DNA of 64,000 nucleotides from the NCBI RefSeq assembly GCF_001315015.1, contig NZ_CP012914.1:1116001-1180000 (forward strand). The letters are read 5' to 3'. Made by a program: the position numbers and the translations under genes. This document shows positions 1-8,095 of this stretch, piece after piece. Numbering within the stretch: position 1 is the stretch's first letter; each line of letters opens with the position of its first letter. The notes beneath the pieces were generated by a model, which searched no databases, was not told the origin of the DNA, and saw only the letters and a list, made by a program, of their open reading frames with translations. This DNA comes from Azospirillum brasilense (GTDB lineage Bacteria > Pseudomonadota > Alphaproteobacteria > Azospirillales > Azospirillaceae).

Positions 1-902
1 CGCTGGGCGAGGGGCGCCCGGTGCCCGGCCCGGTCAAGCCGCACATCGCCTGCCCGACGACCTGCGGCACCGGCAGCGAGACGACCGGCGTCGCCATCTT
101 CGACCATGTGGAGATGCGGGTGAAGACCGGGATCTCCTCCCGCTACCTGCGCCCCAATCTGGCGCTGGTCGACCCGGCGACCATCGACAGCCTGCCGCCG
201 GGCGTCATCGCCTCCACCGGCTTCGACGTGCTGACCCACGCCATCGAGAGCCACACCGCGCGCTCCTACCGCTCCCGCCCGAAGCCCGACGCGGCCAACC
301 CGCGCCCGCCCTACCAGGGCGCCAACCCCTGGTCGGACATCGGCAGCCTCCAGGCGATCCGGCTCGGCGGGCAGTATCTGGAGCGCGCCGTCAACGACCC
401 GGCGGACGAGGAGGCGCGCGACGCCCTGATGTTCGCGGCGACTCTGGCCGGTCTGGCCTTCGGCAACGCCGGGGTGCACATCCCGCACGCCATGTCCTAC
501 TCCGTCGCCGGGATGAACCACCGCTTCACGGCGCGCGGTTACGAGAAGGCGAACCCGATGGTGCCGCACGGCATTTCGGTGGTGCTGAACGCCCCGGCCG
601 CCTTCCGCTTCACCGGCTCCGCCGAGCCCGAGCGCCATCTGCGTGCGGCGGAGGCGCTGGGGGCGGAGGTGCGCGACGTGTCCCCGGCGGATGGCGGCGC
701 CGTTCTGGCCGCCCGGCTGATCGCCATGATGCGCGCCACCCAGCTGCCCAACGGCCTGTCGGCGCTGGGCTACGGCGCGGCGGACATCCCGGATCTGGTG
801 AGGGGCGCGCTGGCCCAGCAACGGCTGCTGACCATCGCCCCCCGCCCGGTGACGGAGGAGAACCTGCGCGAGCTCTACGCCGACGCCATGACCTATTGGT
901 AA
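1..902 (+). CDS. Iron-dependent alcohol dehydrogenase family, hydroxyacid-oxoacid transhydrogenase-like (5' truncated)
   Basis: The reading frame is open from the window edge (first full codon at 3) to a TAA at 900, giving the C-terminal 299 residues; the N-terminal NAD-binding part lies outside. The stretch LVDPATIDSLPPG followed by GFDVLTHAIE matches the first signature of group III metal-dependent alcohol dehydrogenases. The later GVHIPHAMSY and PHGISVVL carry the histidines expected to bind the metal. The GNAGVHIPHAMSY region resembles the ADHFE1 branch, which passes hydride between a hydroxyacid such as 4-hydroxybutyrate and 2-oxoglutarate. Family membership is firm; the transhydrogenase substrate is inferred from similarity and could instead be a generic alcohol. 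Confidence 0.85.
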   Translation, partial: LGEGRPVPGPVKPHIACPTTCGTGSETTGVAIFDHVEMRVKTGISSRYLRPNLALVDPATIDSLPPGVIASTGFDVLTHAIESHTARSYRSRPKPDAANPRPPYQGANPWSDIGSLQAIRLGGQYLERAVNDPADEEARDALMFAATLAGLAFGNAGVHIPHAMSYSVAGMNHRFTARGYEKANPMVPHGISVVLNAPAAFRFTGSAEPERHLRAAEALGAEVRDVSPADGGAVLAARLIAMMRATQLPNGLSALGYGAADIPDLVRGALAQQRLLTIAPRPVTEENLRELYADAMTYW

Positions 903-953
903 GCGCAGCGGCGGGCGGCCCCTTCCTGTGGGAAGGGGACGCCCTCACTGGTG

Positions 954-1721
954 TTACGGACGGTTAGGGTACAGGCCGGTCGTCGCGATACAGACGGTCT
1001 GCCCGATCGCCGGGGACTGGGTGGAAACCTTCTGGGTGGCGCCGGCCGAGGCGGGCGCGACCGCCACGGTGCCGCCGGTGATGCCGGTGTTGGGCACCGT
1101 GATGGAGCCGCTGGCCGTGCCGGCGACCTTGGCGCCCGTGCCCGGGCCGCTGGTGTTGTACGGCCCCTTCAGGGTGATGCCGGCGCCGCCGTCATCGATC
1201 GAGGCGTCGCCGAGATAGACGGTGCCCGAGGTCGGGGCGGACACCGGGCTGCCGCCGTTGGTGATGGGAACGCTGACGGTGCCGGTGAAGGGAACGGTGG
1301 TCGAGCCGCCCGACCCGCCGCCCGTGCCTGTGAAGGTGGCGGTGTGGGTGTGCGGCTGCAGCGGGACCTGCGCCGCCGACAGCAGAAGCTCCTGCTGGCC
1401 GACCTTGGCGCCGATGGCGATGTTCGCCAGGCCGGGGCCGGTGCCGGACCCGATGGCGGCGCGGCCGCGCAAGTCGGGGACGGCGAAGAGATCCGCGTTG
1501 TTGCCGCCGTAGCGGTAGCCGATCAGGGCGAACAACGCTTGGTTCTCGCGGACCGCCAGCGTGCGGCCGTCGGCCACCACATAGCCCTGCGGGCACCAGT
1601 CGAACGCGTAGGTACAGATGGTGCCGATGTAGGGCTCCACGTTGCAGGCGGCGGCGGGGGTGCTGAACAGGGCCATGCCGCCAGCCATCGCAAAGGCGGC
1701 GGAGAGGAGAGTCTTGCGCAT
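954..1721 (-). CDS. Secreted phage-tail-collar-domain protein (MdpB-like), downstream copy
   Basis: This encodes 255 residues. A Sec signal peptide (MRKTLLSAAFAMAGGMALFSTPAAA) is followed by a tail-collar fold (PF07484 type), recognised by YIGTICTYAFDWCP, the ADGRTLAV turn, QALFALIGYRYGG and PDLRGRAAIGSG. The rest is a low-complexity Gly/Thr/Ser-rich beta region ending in LYPNRP. The ATG at 1721 has GAGGA upstream. Proteins of this type are often called microcystin-dependent protein; their function is unknown, and some are exported and surface-associated. No phage gene lies nearby, so this is not read as a prophage remnant. It is the second of two tandem paralogues; the C-terminal halves are almost identical. 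Confidence 0.85.
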   Translation of the reverse strand: MRKTLLSAAFAMAGGMALFSTPAAACNVEPYIGTICTYAFDWCPQGYVVADGRTLAVRENQALFALIGYRYGGNNADLFAVPDLRGRAAIGSGTGPGLANIAIGAKVGQQELLLSAAQVPLQPHTHTATFTGTGGGSGGSTTVPFTGTVSVPITNGGSPVSAPTSGTVYLGDASIDDGGAGITLKGPYNTSGPGTGAKVAGTASGSITVPNTGITGGTVAVAPASAGATQKVSTQSPAIGQTVCIATTGLYPNRP

Positions 1722-2243
1722 GATGTGTCCTCGGCGTTGGGAGAAGCGGATTCTGTTGCTGCGATCCGTTATGGACGGTTCGGGTACAGGCCGTTGGCCA
1801 CGATGCAGACGGTCTGGCCGATCGCCGGGGACTGGGTGGAAACCTTCTGGGTGGCGCCGGCCGAGGCGGGCGCGACCGCCACGGTGCCGCCGGTGATGCC
1901 GGTGTTGGGCACCGTGATGGAGCCGCTGGCCGTGCCGGCGACCTTGGCGCCCGTGCCCGGGCCGCTGGTGTTGTACGGCCCCTTCAGGGTGATGCCGGCG
2001 CCGCCGTCGTCGATCGAGGCGTCGCCGAGATAGACGGTGCCCGAGGTCGGGGCGGACACCGGGCTGCCGCCGTTGGTGATGGGAACGCTGACGGTGCCGG
2101 TGAAGGGAACGGTGGTCGAGCCGCCCGACCCGCCGCCCGTGCCTGTGAAGGTGGCGGTGTGGGTGTGCGGCTGCAGCGGGACCTGCGCCGCCGACAGCAG
2201 AAGCTCCTGCTGGCCGACCTTGGCGCCGATGGCGATGTTCGTC
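1006..2243. repeat. Direct repeat from tandem gene duplication (815-bp offset)
   Basis: About 1006-1428 and 1821-2243 align without gaps at an offset of 815 bp. I see only one mismatch between the copies in this stretch (near 1194/2009). Outside it, in the signal peptide and collar-domain coding parts (1429-1721 versus 2244-2536), there are many differences. The two 768-bp genes therefore share a homogenised C-terminal coding half and a diverged N-terminal half. Confidence 0.9.
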
Positions 2244-2536
2244 AGGCCGGGGCCGGTCCCGGACCCGATGGCGGCGCGGCCGCGCAGATCGGGGATGCCG
2301 AAAGTGTTCACGTTGTCGCCGCCGTAGCGGAAGCCGACCAGGGCGAACAGCGCCTGATACTCGCGGATCGCCAACGTCCGACCATCGGCCGGGATGTAGT
2401 TGCGGGGGCACCAGTCGAACGCGAAGGTGCAGATGGTGCCGATGTACGACTCGTCATTGCAGGCAGCGGCGGGCGTGCTGAACAGAGCCATGCCGCTTGC
2501 CATCGCAAGCGCGGCGGTGAAAAGAGCCTTACGCAT
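1769..2536 (-). CDS. Secreted phage-tail-collar-domain protein (MdpB-like), upstream copy
   Basis: This is also 255 residues, exactly the length of its neighbour, with the same layout: signal peptide (MRKALFTAALAMASGMALFSTPAAA), collar domain (YIGTICTFAFDWCP, ADGRTLAI, PDLRGRAAIGSG) and a Gly/Thr-rich C-terminal beta region ending LYPNRP. The ATG at 2536 is preceded by an AAGGACACATC ribosome site; the longer open frame to 2593 adds a charged leader before the signal peptide and is not favoured. The two genes are 47 bp apart in the same orientation and are probably co-transcribed from the AT-rich region beyond 2537. A conserved Cys pair near the mature N-terminus (AACNDES, GTICTF, DWCP) fits an exported protein. 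Confidence 0.85.
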   Translation of the reverse strand: MRKALFTAALAMASGMALFSTPAAACNDESYIGTICTFAFDWCPRNYIPADGRTLAIREYQALFALVGFRYGGDNVNTFGIPDLRGRAAIGSGTGPGLTNIAIGAKVGQQELLLSAAQVPLQPHTHTATFTGTGGGSGGSTTVPFTGTVSVPITNGGSPVSAPTSGTVYLGDASIDDGGAGITLKGPYNTSGPGTGAKVAGTASGSITVPNTGITGGTVAVAPASAGATQKVSTQSPAIGQTVCIVANGLYPNRP

Positions 2537-2791
2537 GATGTGTCCTTCGCGTTGGGATTGCTTTTTGAGCTTTGACGTTTGGTTGACACACAAGTGAATG
2601 ATTTTCTTTTTTCACGAACTTATTATTCCATATCCCGCTTAGGTGGTTAAACGACATTTTTATACAAATTCGTTCATAGTCGGGTCCTTTCTGCAAACAA
2701 CACGCAAAGCGTGCAGAGCCGGCGAAGGAGCCGGATTGCTGGCCGCGATGGCGGACCTTTGGGGCACCCCCTCCGCGTGGGTTCGGCTCCC
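2537..2791. other. AT-rich divergent intergenic region
   Basis: This region separates the tail-collar pair (minus strand) from the glycosyltransferase (plus strand). From 2550 to 2690 it is clearly richer in A/T than the surroundings, which fits promoter DNA for the minus-strand pair. A small inverted repeat, CACGC-AAA-GCGTG, lies near 2702-2714. No convincing gene or RNA was seen. Confidence 0.5.
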
Positions 2792-2816
2792 GGAACACGA
2801 TCGGACGGGGCACGTT
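2792..2816 (+). promoter_or_regulatory. EcfG-type general stress promoter, GGAAC-N16-CGTT
   Basis: GGAAC at 2792-2796 is separated by exactly 16 bp from CGTT at 2813-2816. This is the consensus and spacing known for EcfG (alphaproteobacterial general stress sigma) promoters. Transcription would start near 2823, leaving a leader of about 50 nt before the ATG at 2873 of the CgeB-like glycosyltransferase. Intergenic position and orientation both fit. It was found by eye, so chance cannot be excluded. Confidence 0.6.
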
Positions 2817-2872
2817 GTTCCGGAAGGGCCATCGGGATGGAGGCTCGGGGGCGGAGGCAGGGCGCCAACATC

Positions 2873-3949
2873 ATGAAAATCATCATCTTCGGACAATCCA
2901 TCAGCTCCTCTTGGAGCAACGGGCACGCCACGCTGTGGCGGGGGCTGGTCAAGGCCCTGGCGCGGCGGGGCAACCGCGTCGTCTTCCTGGAGCGCGACAC
3001 GCCCGAGCGGGCGGAGCACCGCGACCTGTGGGACATCCCCGGCGGGGAGCTTCTGCTCTACGACCGCTGGGAGAATGTGGCGGAGGCGGCGCAGCGTCAC
3101 GCCGACGAGGCGGACGTTGCGATGGTGACCTCCGGTTGTGCGGACGGGGCAGCGGCCTCCCACCTCGTGCTGGGGTCGAAGGCGCAGCGCACCGTCTATT
3201 ACGACCTCGACACGCACATCACCCTGTCCCGCTCCGAAATGGGGGAGCGGCCGGCTTATCTGCCGCCGGAAGGGCTGGGCGGATTCGACACCGTGCTGAG
3301 CAGCACCGGCGGGCAGGCGCTGGAGGCGTTGAAGACGCAATTGGGCGCGCGGTTCGTGGCGCCGCTCTACGCCTGGGTCGACCCGGATCTGCACCGTCCC
3401 GCCGAACCGGTGCGGCGCTATCTCGGCGACCTCTGCCACCTCGGCGCCTGGGTCGAGGACCGGCGCGCGGCGCTGGAAGCGCTGTTCTTTGAGCCGGCCC
3501 GGCGGCTGGGGCGGCGGCGGTTCATCCTGGCCGGCGGCGGCTATCCCGACGATTCGTCCTGGGGCGCCAACATCCAGCGCGTCCGGCATCTGCCCCCGGC
3601 GGAGCATGCGGCCTTCTTCTGCTCCTCCACCCTGACGCTGAACGTGACGCGCCAACCGCTGAAGGCGATGGGCTGGTGCCCGTCCGTCCGGCTGTTCGAA
3701 GCGGCAGCCTGCGGCGTTCCGGTGATCTCCGACGAATGGGAGGGGATCGGCGCCTTCTTCGAACCGGGGCGTGACATCCTGGTCGCACGGGAAACCGACG
3801 ACGTGACCACGGCGATGATGCTGCCGCGCGGCCATCTCGCCACGCTGGCCCAGCGCGCGCGGTCGCGCGTTCTGGAGGAGCACACGGCGGAACGGCGGGT
3901 GCGGGAGTTGCGCTCCATCCTCGACATCAAGGGGGGCGGCGACGATTGA
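2873..3949 (+). CDS. CgeB-like glycosyltransferase (GT-B fold, Glyco_trans_1_2)
   Basis: The product has 358 residues. The N-terminus MKIIIFGQSISSSWSNGHA is the first Rossmann half of a GT-B glycosyltransferase. The C-terminal half has RLFEAAACGVPVISDEWEG and FFEPGRDILVA, the donor-binding pattern of the PF13524/CgeB family with its conserved Glu. No signal peptide or membrane segment is seen, so it is probably cytosolic. ATG 2873 is chosen because GGAGG lies at 2853-2857 and the putative transcription start is near 2823; an in-frame ATG at 2837 is possible. The donor and acceptor sugars cannot be read from sequence. It may work with the second glycosyltransferase downstream. Confidence 0.8.
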   Translation: MKIIIFGQSISSSWSNGHATLWRGLVKALARRGNRVVFLERDTPERAEHRDLWDIPGGELLLYDRWENVAEAAQRHADEADVAMVTSGCADGAAASHLVLGSKAQRTVYYDLDTHITLSRSEMGERPAYLPPEGLGGFDTVLSSTGGQALEALKTQLGARFVAPLYAWVDPDLHRPAEPVRRYLGDLCHLGAWVEDRRAALEALFFEPARRLGRRRFILAGGGYPDDSSWGANIQRVRHLPPAEHAAFFCSSTLTLNVTRQPLKAMGWCPSVRLFEAAACGVPVISDEWEGIGAFFEPGRDILVARETDDVTTAMMLPRGHLATLAQRARSRVLEEHTAERRVRELRSILDIKGGGDD

Positions 3950-4350
3950 TCCGACGTTCCCCGGTTGCCCGGCTTGCCTCTGTTGGAAGTAAGCCGCCCT
4001 TGGCGTCCTGACCGTCCGGTCGGGTTCCCGGTTCCGAGGTCGGCAACCCGGTGCAGGACGGCTATCCCTTCCGCGAGTCGATCCACTTCCAATACCCCGG
4101 TTACCGGCGGCGCATTTTCGTAGAAAACAATAACGGGGCAATGGCAACAGGACTGTCCCGATTCCAGCTTTTCTCCAGGCCGCCAAGATGTCGGAGAGAA
4201 AGAAGAGCGTGCGTCAGACAATAAGTTCCAATGAATAACACCATAGGGACATGGGATGAACGAAGCGGCGATGCGTAGGAACAGACCGGCAGGAGAACGT
4301 CACCCAAGCGTCGGCGCCCCTTTGGGCCTTCATTTGCCGGAGGCCGCGCG
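3950..4350. other. Intergenic region without recognised gene
   Basis: About 400 bp between two co-directional glycosyltransferase genes. The composition becomes less GC-rich from about 4110 to 4260 (runs such as GAAAACAATAACGGGG). That fits a promoter and leader for the downstream gene, whose ribosome site CCGGAGG lies just before 4351. The open frames crossing it on the minus strand lack coding character. No RNA gene was recognised. Confidence 0.5.
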
Positions 4351-5433
4351 ATGGCATTGACCATTCTCACCGTGGCTTCCCCCTTCGCGCCGGTCGGCGC
4401 CGATCCGGAGAATGAAGGCACGGCGGAGCAGGTGGCCGGCGCCATCGACGCCGCCCTGGTCCGCGCCGGGCACCGCTCCGTCGTCATCGCGCCGGAGGAT
4501 TCGGCTGTGGCCGGGACGCTCATCCCTCTGGCGCGCGTCCATGGCGGCGCGCATGGGCAGGCGCCGGACGAGCGGGCGCAGGCCGCCGTTCTGAGGCGCG
4601 TCGCCACCGTGGTCGCCGGAGCGGTGGAGGACCACGCGCCCGACCTCGTCCACATCCATGTCCGGGACTTCGACGTGTTGCTGCCGCCGCAGGACGTTCC
4701 GGTCCTGGCGACGCTCTATCTGCCGCTGGACCGCTACCGGCCGGAGGCCCTGATCTCGCGGCGGGCGAAGCTGCACCTCCAGCCGGTGTCCGCCGCGCAG
4801 GTGCGGGGGGCCTCGCCGGAGCTGACCCTGTTGCCGCCGCTGGAGATCGGGGTGGCGGTCGACCGTCTGCACATCCGCGTGCCGAAACGCCGCTTCGCCG
4901 TCTGCCTGGGCGACATCGAACCGGAGATGGGCTTCCACATCGCGCTGGACGCGGCGCGGCAAATCGACATGCAACTCCTTCTCTGCGGCGGCCTGTCCCG
5001 CGGTGCGGAGGAGCAGCGTTACCTTCAGGAGGAGATCCGGCCCCGGCTGGACCCCAAGCGCCGCTTCCTCGGGCGGATCGGCTTCGGGCGCAAGCGCTGG
5101 ATGCTTGGGGCGGCGCGCTGCCTGCTGGCGCCCAGCCTGCTGTCGGAGCCGACCCCCGTCGCAGCGCTGGAGGCGCTGGCCTGCGGCACCCCGGTGGTGG
5201 CCTTCCCGACCGGCGCCCTGGCCGACCTCGTGGAGCCGGGCGTCACCGGCTTCCTGGTCAAGGACGCCGAGGAGATGGCCCGCGCTATCGAGGACTGTGA
5301 GGGCCTGGACCCCGACGCCTGCCGCGCCGTCGCCCGCGCCCGCTACTCGCTGGACGGCATGACGGAACGTTATCTGGCGCGCTTCGAGGAACTCGTCGCG
5401 GGAGGGACGGCGGCAGCGGCGGGGGTGGCGTAG
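4351..5433 (+). CDS. Glycosyltransferase family 4-like protein
   Basis: This 360-residue GT-B glycosyltransferase has an N-terminal acceptor domain (LTILTVASPFAPVGADPENEGTAE). Its C-terminal donor domain has FLGRIGFGRKRWMLGAARCLLAPSL and then PVAALEALACGTPVVAFPTGALADLVEPG, the classic E-x7-E region of GT4 (Glycos_transf_1). GGAGG is 7 nt upstream of the ATG. It resembles glycosyltransferases of extracellular polysaccharide or small-glycoside pathways, but the substrate is unknown. The middle of the protein (residues 160-190) is less conserved. It ends 12 bp from a convergent acetyltransferase gene. Confidence 0.85.
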   Translation: MALTILTVASPFAPVGADPENEGTAEQVAGAIDAALVRAGHRSVVIAPEDSAVAGTLIPLARVHGGAHGQAPDERAQAAVLRRVATVVAGAVEDHAPDLVHIHVRDFDVLLPPQDVPVLATLYLPLDRYRPEALISRRAKLHLQPVSAAQVRGASPELTLLPPLEIGVAVDRLHIRVPKRRFAVCLGDIEPEMGFHIALDAARQIDMQLLLCGGLSRGAEEQRYLQEEIRPRLDPKRRFLGRIGFGRKRWMLGAARCLLAPSLLSEPTPVAALEALACGTPVVAFPTGALADLVEPGVTGFLVKDAEEMARAIEDCEGLDPDACRAVARARYSLDGMTERYLARFEELVAGGTAAAAGVA

Positions 5434-5444
5434 CGCCCCTTCCT

Positions 5445-6557
5445 TTACGGCTTGGCTCCATAGAGCTTGGCCATCGACAGCTGGTTGGCCAGCCGCCCGT
5501 CGATCAGGCTGTGGCGGCGGGCCACCGCCTCCTCCTCGAAGCCGTGCTTGGCGTAGAAGCGCCGGGCGCGGCCGTTGTGGCTGAACACCCAGAGCGACAG
5601 CCGGTGCAGCCGCCGCGCCCGCACCCAGAGGTCCGCCGCGGCGATCAGCCGTCCACCAACCCCCCGCGCCCAGAAGTCCCGGCGCACCGCCAGCCCCAGA
5701 CCGGCCTCATGCGCGGTGCGGGCGTAGGCGCCGGTCCACAGCGACAGCGACCCGGCGATGGTGCCGTCCGCGATGGCCAGCAGGGTCGCCGTCCGGTCGC
5801 CGATCCTCTGTTCGGCGAGAAAGCGCCGGGCCGCCGCAACGTCCGGCAGGGATTCGGCGGCGCTGCGCATCAGGAAGTGGGTTTCGCTCCGCACCGTGCG
5901 GTCGTAGGCGAGGTAGGCGGCAGCGTCCGTCGGCAGGGCGGGGCGGATATCCAGCCGCCCGATCCGCTCTTGGTGTGGCGCCTCGACGGTCGGGTCGGGG
6001 GCCGGTACGGGCCATTCGGGAACGCCATCCGCCCCGATGATCTTGCCCATCAGCCGTTCGCTGCGCCACGCGCCGTTGACGCGCAGGACGTCGCGCATCA
6101 GCCCCTCGTCGAGAAAGCCGAGACGTTCGTAAAGGGACAGGGCGCGGCTGTTGCTGTCAGCCACGGTGAGTTCCAGCCGGTGCGCGCCGGTCCGCCGCGC
6201 CCAGGTCTCCGCCGCATCGAACAGCGCTGTGGCGACGCCGCGACCGTTCCAGTCGCGCCGCACCCCGACCGCCAGGGTCACCGCGCCGCGGTTGCGGCGG
6301 AACCGTCCGCCATGGGCGCTGAGATAGCCGACAAGGTCCGGAGGGTGGTTGCCAGCGGCCTCGGCGACGAAGATGGTGGAGCTGCCGGACGCCTGCAAGG
6401 CGGCGAGATCGCGCGCCCAGAAGGGCCGTTCGCCGGGCTCGCGCAGGAGGAAATCGCTTTCCGCATCGATCCGCGCGACCAGGGCCAGCAGGGCGTGGCG
6501 CTCGCCGGGCCGGGCTTCGCGGACGGTAAAGCCACCGATGGTCTGGATGTCCCGCAT
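5445..6557 (-). CDS. Tandem two-domain GNAT acetyltransferase
   Basis: The protein has 370 residues made of two GNAT folds. Domain 1 (about 10-175) has GVRRDWNGRGVATALFDAA, a proper acetyl-CoA binding motif A (R/Q-x-x-G-x-G/A), and NSRALSLYERLGF. Domain 2 (about 200-370) has GLAVRRDFWARGVGGRLIAAA and NGRARRFYAKHGFEEE. Both copies keep the P-loop and the motif B tail, so both may bind acetyl-CoA. Domain 1 looks like ribosomal-protein or antibiotic-type acetyltransferases. The start at 6557 (MRDIQTIGG) is preferred to an upstream start at 6593, which adds a low-quality leader. The acceptor is unknown. Confidence 0.8.
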   Translation of the reverse strand: MRDIQTIGGFTVREARPGERHALLALVARIDAESDFLLREPGERPFWARDLAALQASGSSTIFVAEAAGNHPPDLVGYLSAHGGRFRRNRGAVTLAVGVRRDWNGRGVATALFDAAETWARRTGAHRLELTVADSNSRALSLYERLGFLDEGLMRDVLRVNGAWRSERLMGKIIGADGVPEWPVPAPDPTVEAPHQERIGRLDIRPALPTDAAAYLAYDRTVRSETHFLMRSAAESLPDVAAARRFLAEQRIGDRTATLLAIADGTIAGSLSLWTGAYARTAHEAGLGLAVRRDFWARGVGGRLIAAADLWVRARRLHRLSLWVFSHNGRARRFYAKHGFEEEAVARRHSLIDGRLANQLSMAKLYGAKP

Positions 6558-6655
6558 GGCGCGCAGCCTAGGCCCACCTGCGGCGGATGGCAAAGCGGTT
6601 GTTGCCGTGTGGCCGGCGCGGCTATCGTCGCACCATCGTGAGACTTGGAGTTGCC

Positions 6656-7147
6656 ATGCCCACCGTGACCGTCCGTCCGGCCATCGAGGCCGATTGCCCG
6701 ACCATCCTCCGCTTCGTCCGGGAACTCGCCGTGTTCGAGAACGAACCCCACGCCGTGAAGGCGAGCGAGGCGGACTTCCGGCGCGACGGCTGGGGCGAGC
6801 GTCCGGTGTTCGAGGCGCTGATCGCCGAACTGGACGGGGAGCCCGTCGGCTTCGCGCTGTGCTTCCGCAACTATTCCACCTGGGAAGGGCGGGCCGGTCT
6901 GTTTGTGGAGGATCTCTACGTCACCCCGGAAGCGCGGCGCTATGGCGTGGGCCGCAAGCTGCTGGCGACGGTGGCGAAACTGGCGGACGAGCGGGGCTGC
7001 CGCCGTGTCGACCTGAATGTGCTGCACTGGAACCCGGCGCGCGATTTCTATCTGCGCATCGGCTTCAAACAGATGGAGGAGTGGCTTCCCTACCGTCTCA
7101 CCGGCGATGCGATCGCAGCACTGGCCGCGCAGGCGGATGAGGCTTGA
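6656..7147 (+). CDS. GNAT N-acetyltransferase, spermidine/spermine (diamine) acetyltransferase-like
   Basis: This encodes 163 residues. ATG 6656 follows a GGAG ribosome site at 6647. The pattern of the SSAT/diamine acetyltransferase family is complete: RFVRELAVFENEP near residue 22, FRNYSTWEGRAGLFVEDLYV in the middle, the acetyl-CoA loop RRYGVGRKLL, and VLHWNPARDFYLRIGF plus EEWLPYRL at the end. Members transfer acetyl groups to polyamines, thialysine or related amines. The family is well supported; the actual amine is inferred. The gene is divergent from the double GNAT gene, about 100 bp away. Confidence 0.85.
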   Translation: MPTVTVRPAIEADCPTILRFVRELAVFENEPHAVKASEADFRRDGWGERPVFEALIAELDGEPVGFALCFRNYSTWEGRAGLFVEDLYVTPEARRYGVGRKLLATVAKLADERGCRRVDLNVLHWNPARDFYLRIGFKQMEEWLPYRLTGDAIAALAAQADEA

Positions 7148-7182
7148 GGGAGCGTAAGCATCTGACTGTTTCGGTGGGCTGA

Positions 7183-7209
7183 CGGTCGGGGCTTGTTGAA
7201 GGCCCCGAC
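7183..7209. terminator. Hairpin between convergent genes
   Basis: A perfect 9-bp stem (GGTCGGGGC and GCCCCGACC) with a 9-nt loop lies between the acetyltransferase stop at 7147 and the convergent small gene ending at 7255. There is no clear U-tract on either strand. It could end transcription from either side. Confidence 0.5.
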
Positions 7210-7254
7210 CTCATCGCCACCACGCGGTACTCATGCCTTGGTCCTGCGGGACCC

Positions 7255-7470
7255 TCAGGCGGCCTTGGCCGGCATCACCGCGTTCAGCAGGTCCAGGTAG
7301 CCGGACCGCTCCTCGCGCAGGGTGGACAGCAGGTCGGCGAGGCTTTCGCGGACGAAGGGGTCGTTCTGGCCGTCGATCCGGTTCTGCGCCAGCTGGATGA
7401 ATTCATCGACCAGGGCGATGTGAACGCGAGAGGACGAGGTAATCTGTTCGGTGGTGGTGGCGATCAGCAT
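7255..7470 (-). CDS. Small helical protein of unknown function
   Basis: A 71-residue protein (MLIATTTEQITSSSRVHIA...) predicted to be almost wholly alpha-helical, acidic in the middle (DGQNDPFVRESLADLLSTLREE) and without a signal peptide. CGGAG lies before the ATG at 7470, and the upstream leader is unusually AT-rich for this DNA. I do not recognise the family. Coding reality is supported by the ribosome site, the AT-rich upstream region and a clean convergent terminator. Confidence 0.6.
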   Translation of the reverse strand: MLIATTTEQITSSSRVHIALVDEFIQLAQNRIDGQNDPFVRESLADLLSTLREERSGYLDLLNAVMPAKAA

Positions 7471-7840
7471 TTTAAAACTCCGTTTTGTCTTGTGTGTTCG
7501 TGATGTCTCTATTTGGCCATGGCCCGGTTAACGACTTACTAACGGGGGCTCCGCGGGGCTGGTGTCTTGAGGGGTAACCCCGCGACCGACAAATATAGGG
7601 AGCTTTTACCCGGAAGGATTACCACTTTTCTTGAAATGAACGGGCGCCTTTTTTGAGGCTGCGAGACTTTTCAAGGACTTCCGGCGAAGGTCGTAGCGGC
7701 CGGACCGTCATAGGCGGGAGGGAAGCGGAGCCTTAACGGCGGCGTCCGCAAGCCTTAAGCCGCCACGGCGGGATGTTAACAGGCCGCCTCGCCGGGCGGA
7801 GTACATCCTTTGCGGGGCCTGGTGCGCAGAGCGTAGCTCC
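7471..7840. other. Intergenic region, no gene recognised
   Basis: The 370 bp between two small minus-strand genes is relatively AT-rich around 7480-7670. It contains homopolymer runs (CCTTTTTTGAGG near 7650) that may end transcription. It probably holds the promoter of the 71-residue gene. No RNA gene could be recognised. Confidence 0.4.
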
Positions 7841-8095
7841 TTATGCGGCGCGCGGCAGCCGGCCCGCGGCATGGTCGATGCGGTCGGCGCGCTCCAGCGC
7901 CTGGGCGACCAGATCGTCGAACAGATCGTTGACCAAGGCCGACAGGCGCACCGGCGCGCCGCCAAGCTGCGGCCCTTCCATCAGCAGGGAGCCTTCCTCG
8001 CCAGGGCCGACCACGCACCAGCCCTTCGCCGTCATCTCGGCGACGCGGGTCTTGGCGATGAAGGCGCGGACATGGTCCATGGCGAAGTCGCTCAT
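7841..8095 (-). CDS. Small conserved-looking hypothetical protein
   Basis: An 84-residue protein beginning MSDFAMDHVRAFIAKTRVAEM. The ATG at 8095 follows GGGAG, which is better than the longer frame start at 8224, whose extra residues look like non-coding translation. The sequence is mixed alpha/beta (GWCVVGPGEEGSLLMEGPQLGG, then a helical tail LVNDLFDDLVAQALERADRID). No signal peptide, metal motif or known domain is visible, so no function is proposed. Confidence 0.55.
   Translation of the reverse strand: MSDFAMDHVRAFIAKTRVAEMTAKGWCVVGPGEEGSLLMEGPQLGGAPVRLSALVNDLFDDLVAQALERADRIDHAAGRLPRAA

Noticed and set aside
954..2411. A single long minus-strand open frame running through most of both tail-collar genes
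   Set aside because: The frame joins the downstream copy to an out-of-frame reading of the upstream copy; the real starts (1721 and 2536) have ribosome sites and signal peptides.
954..2536. Reading the tail-collar genes as a prophage remnant
   Set aside because: No integrase, capsid, terminase or tail genes are nearby, and both proteins carry Sec signal peptides.
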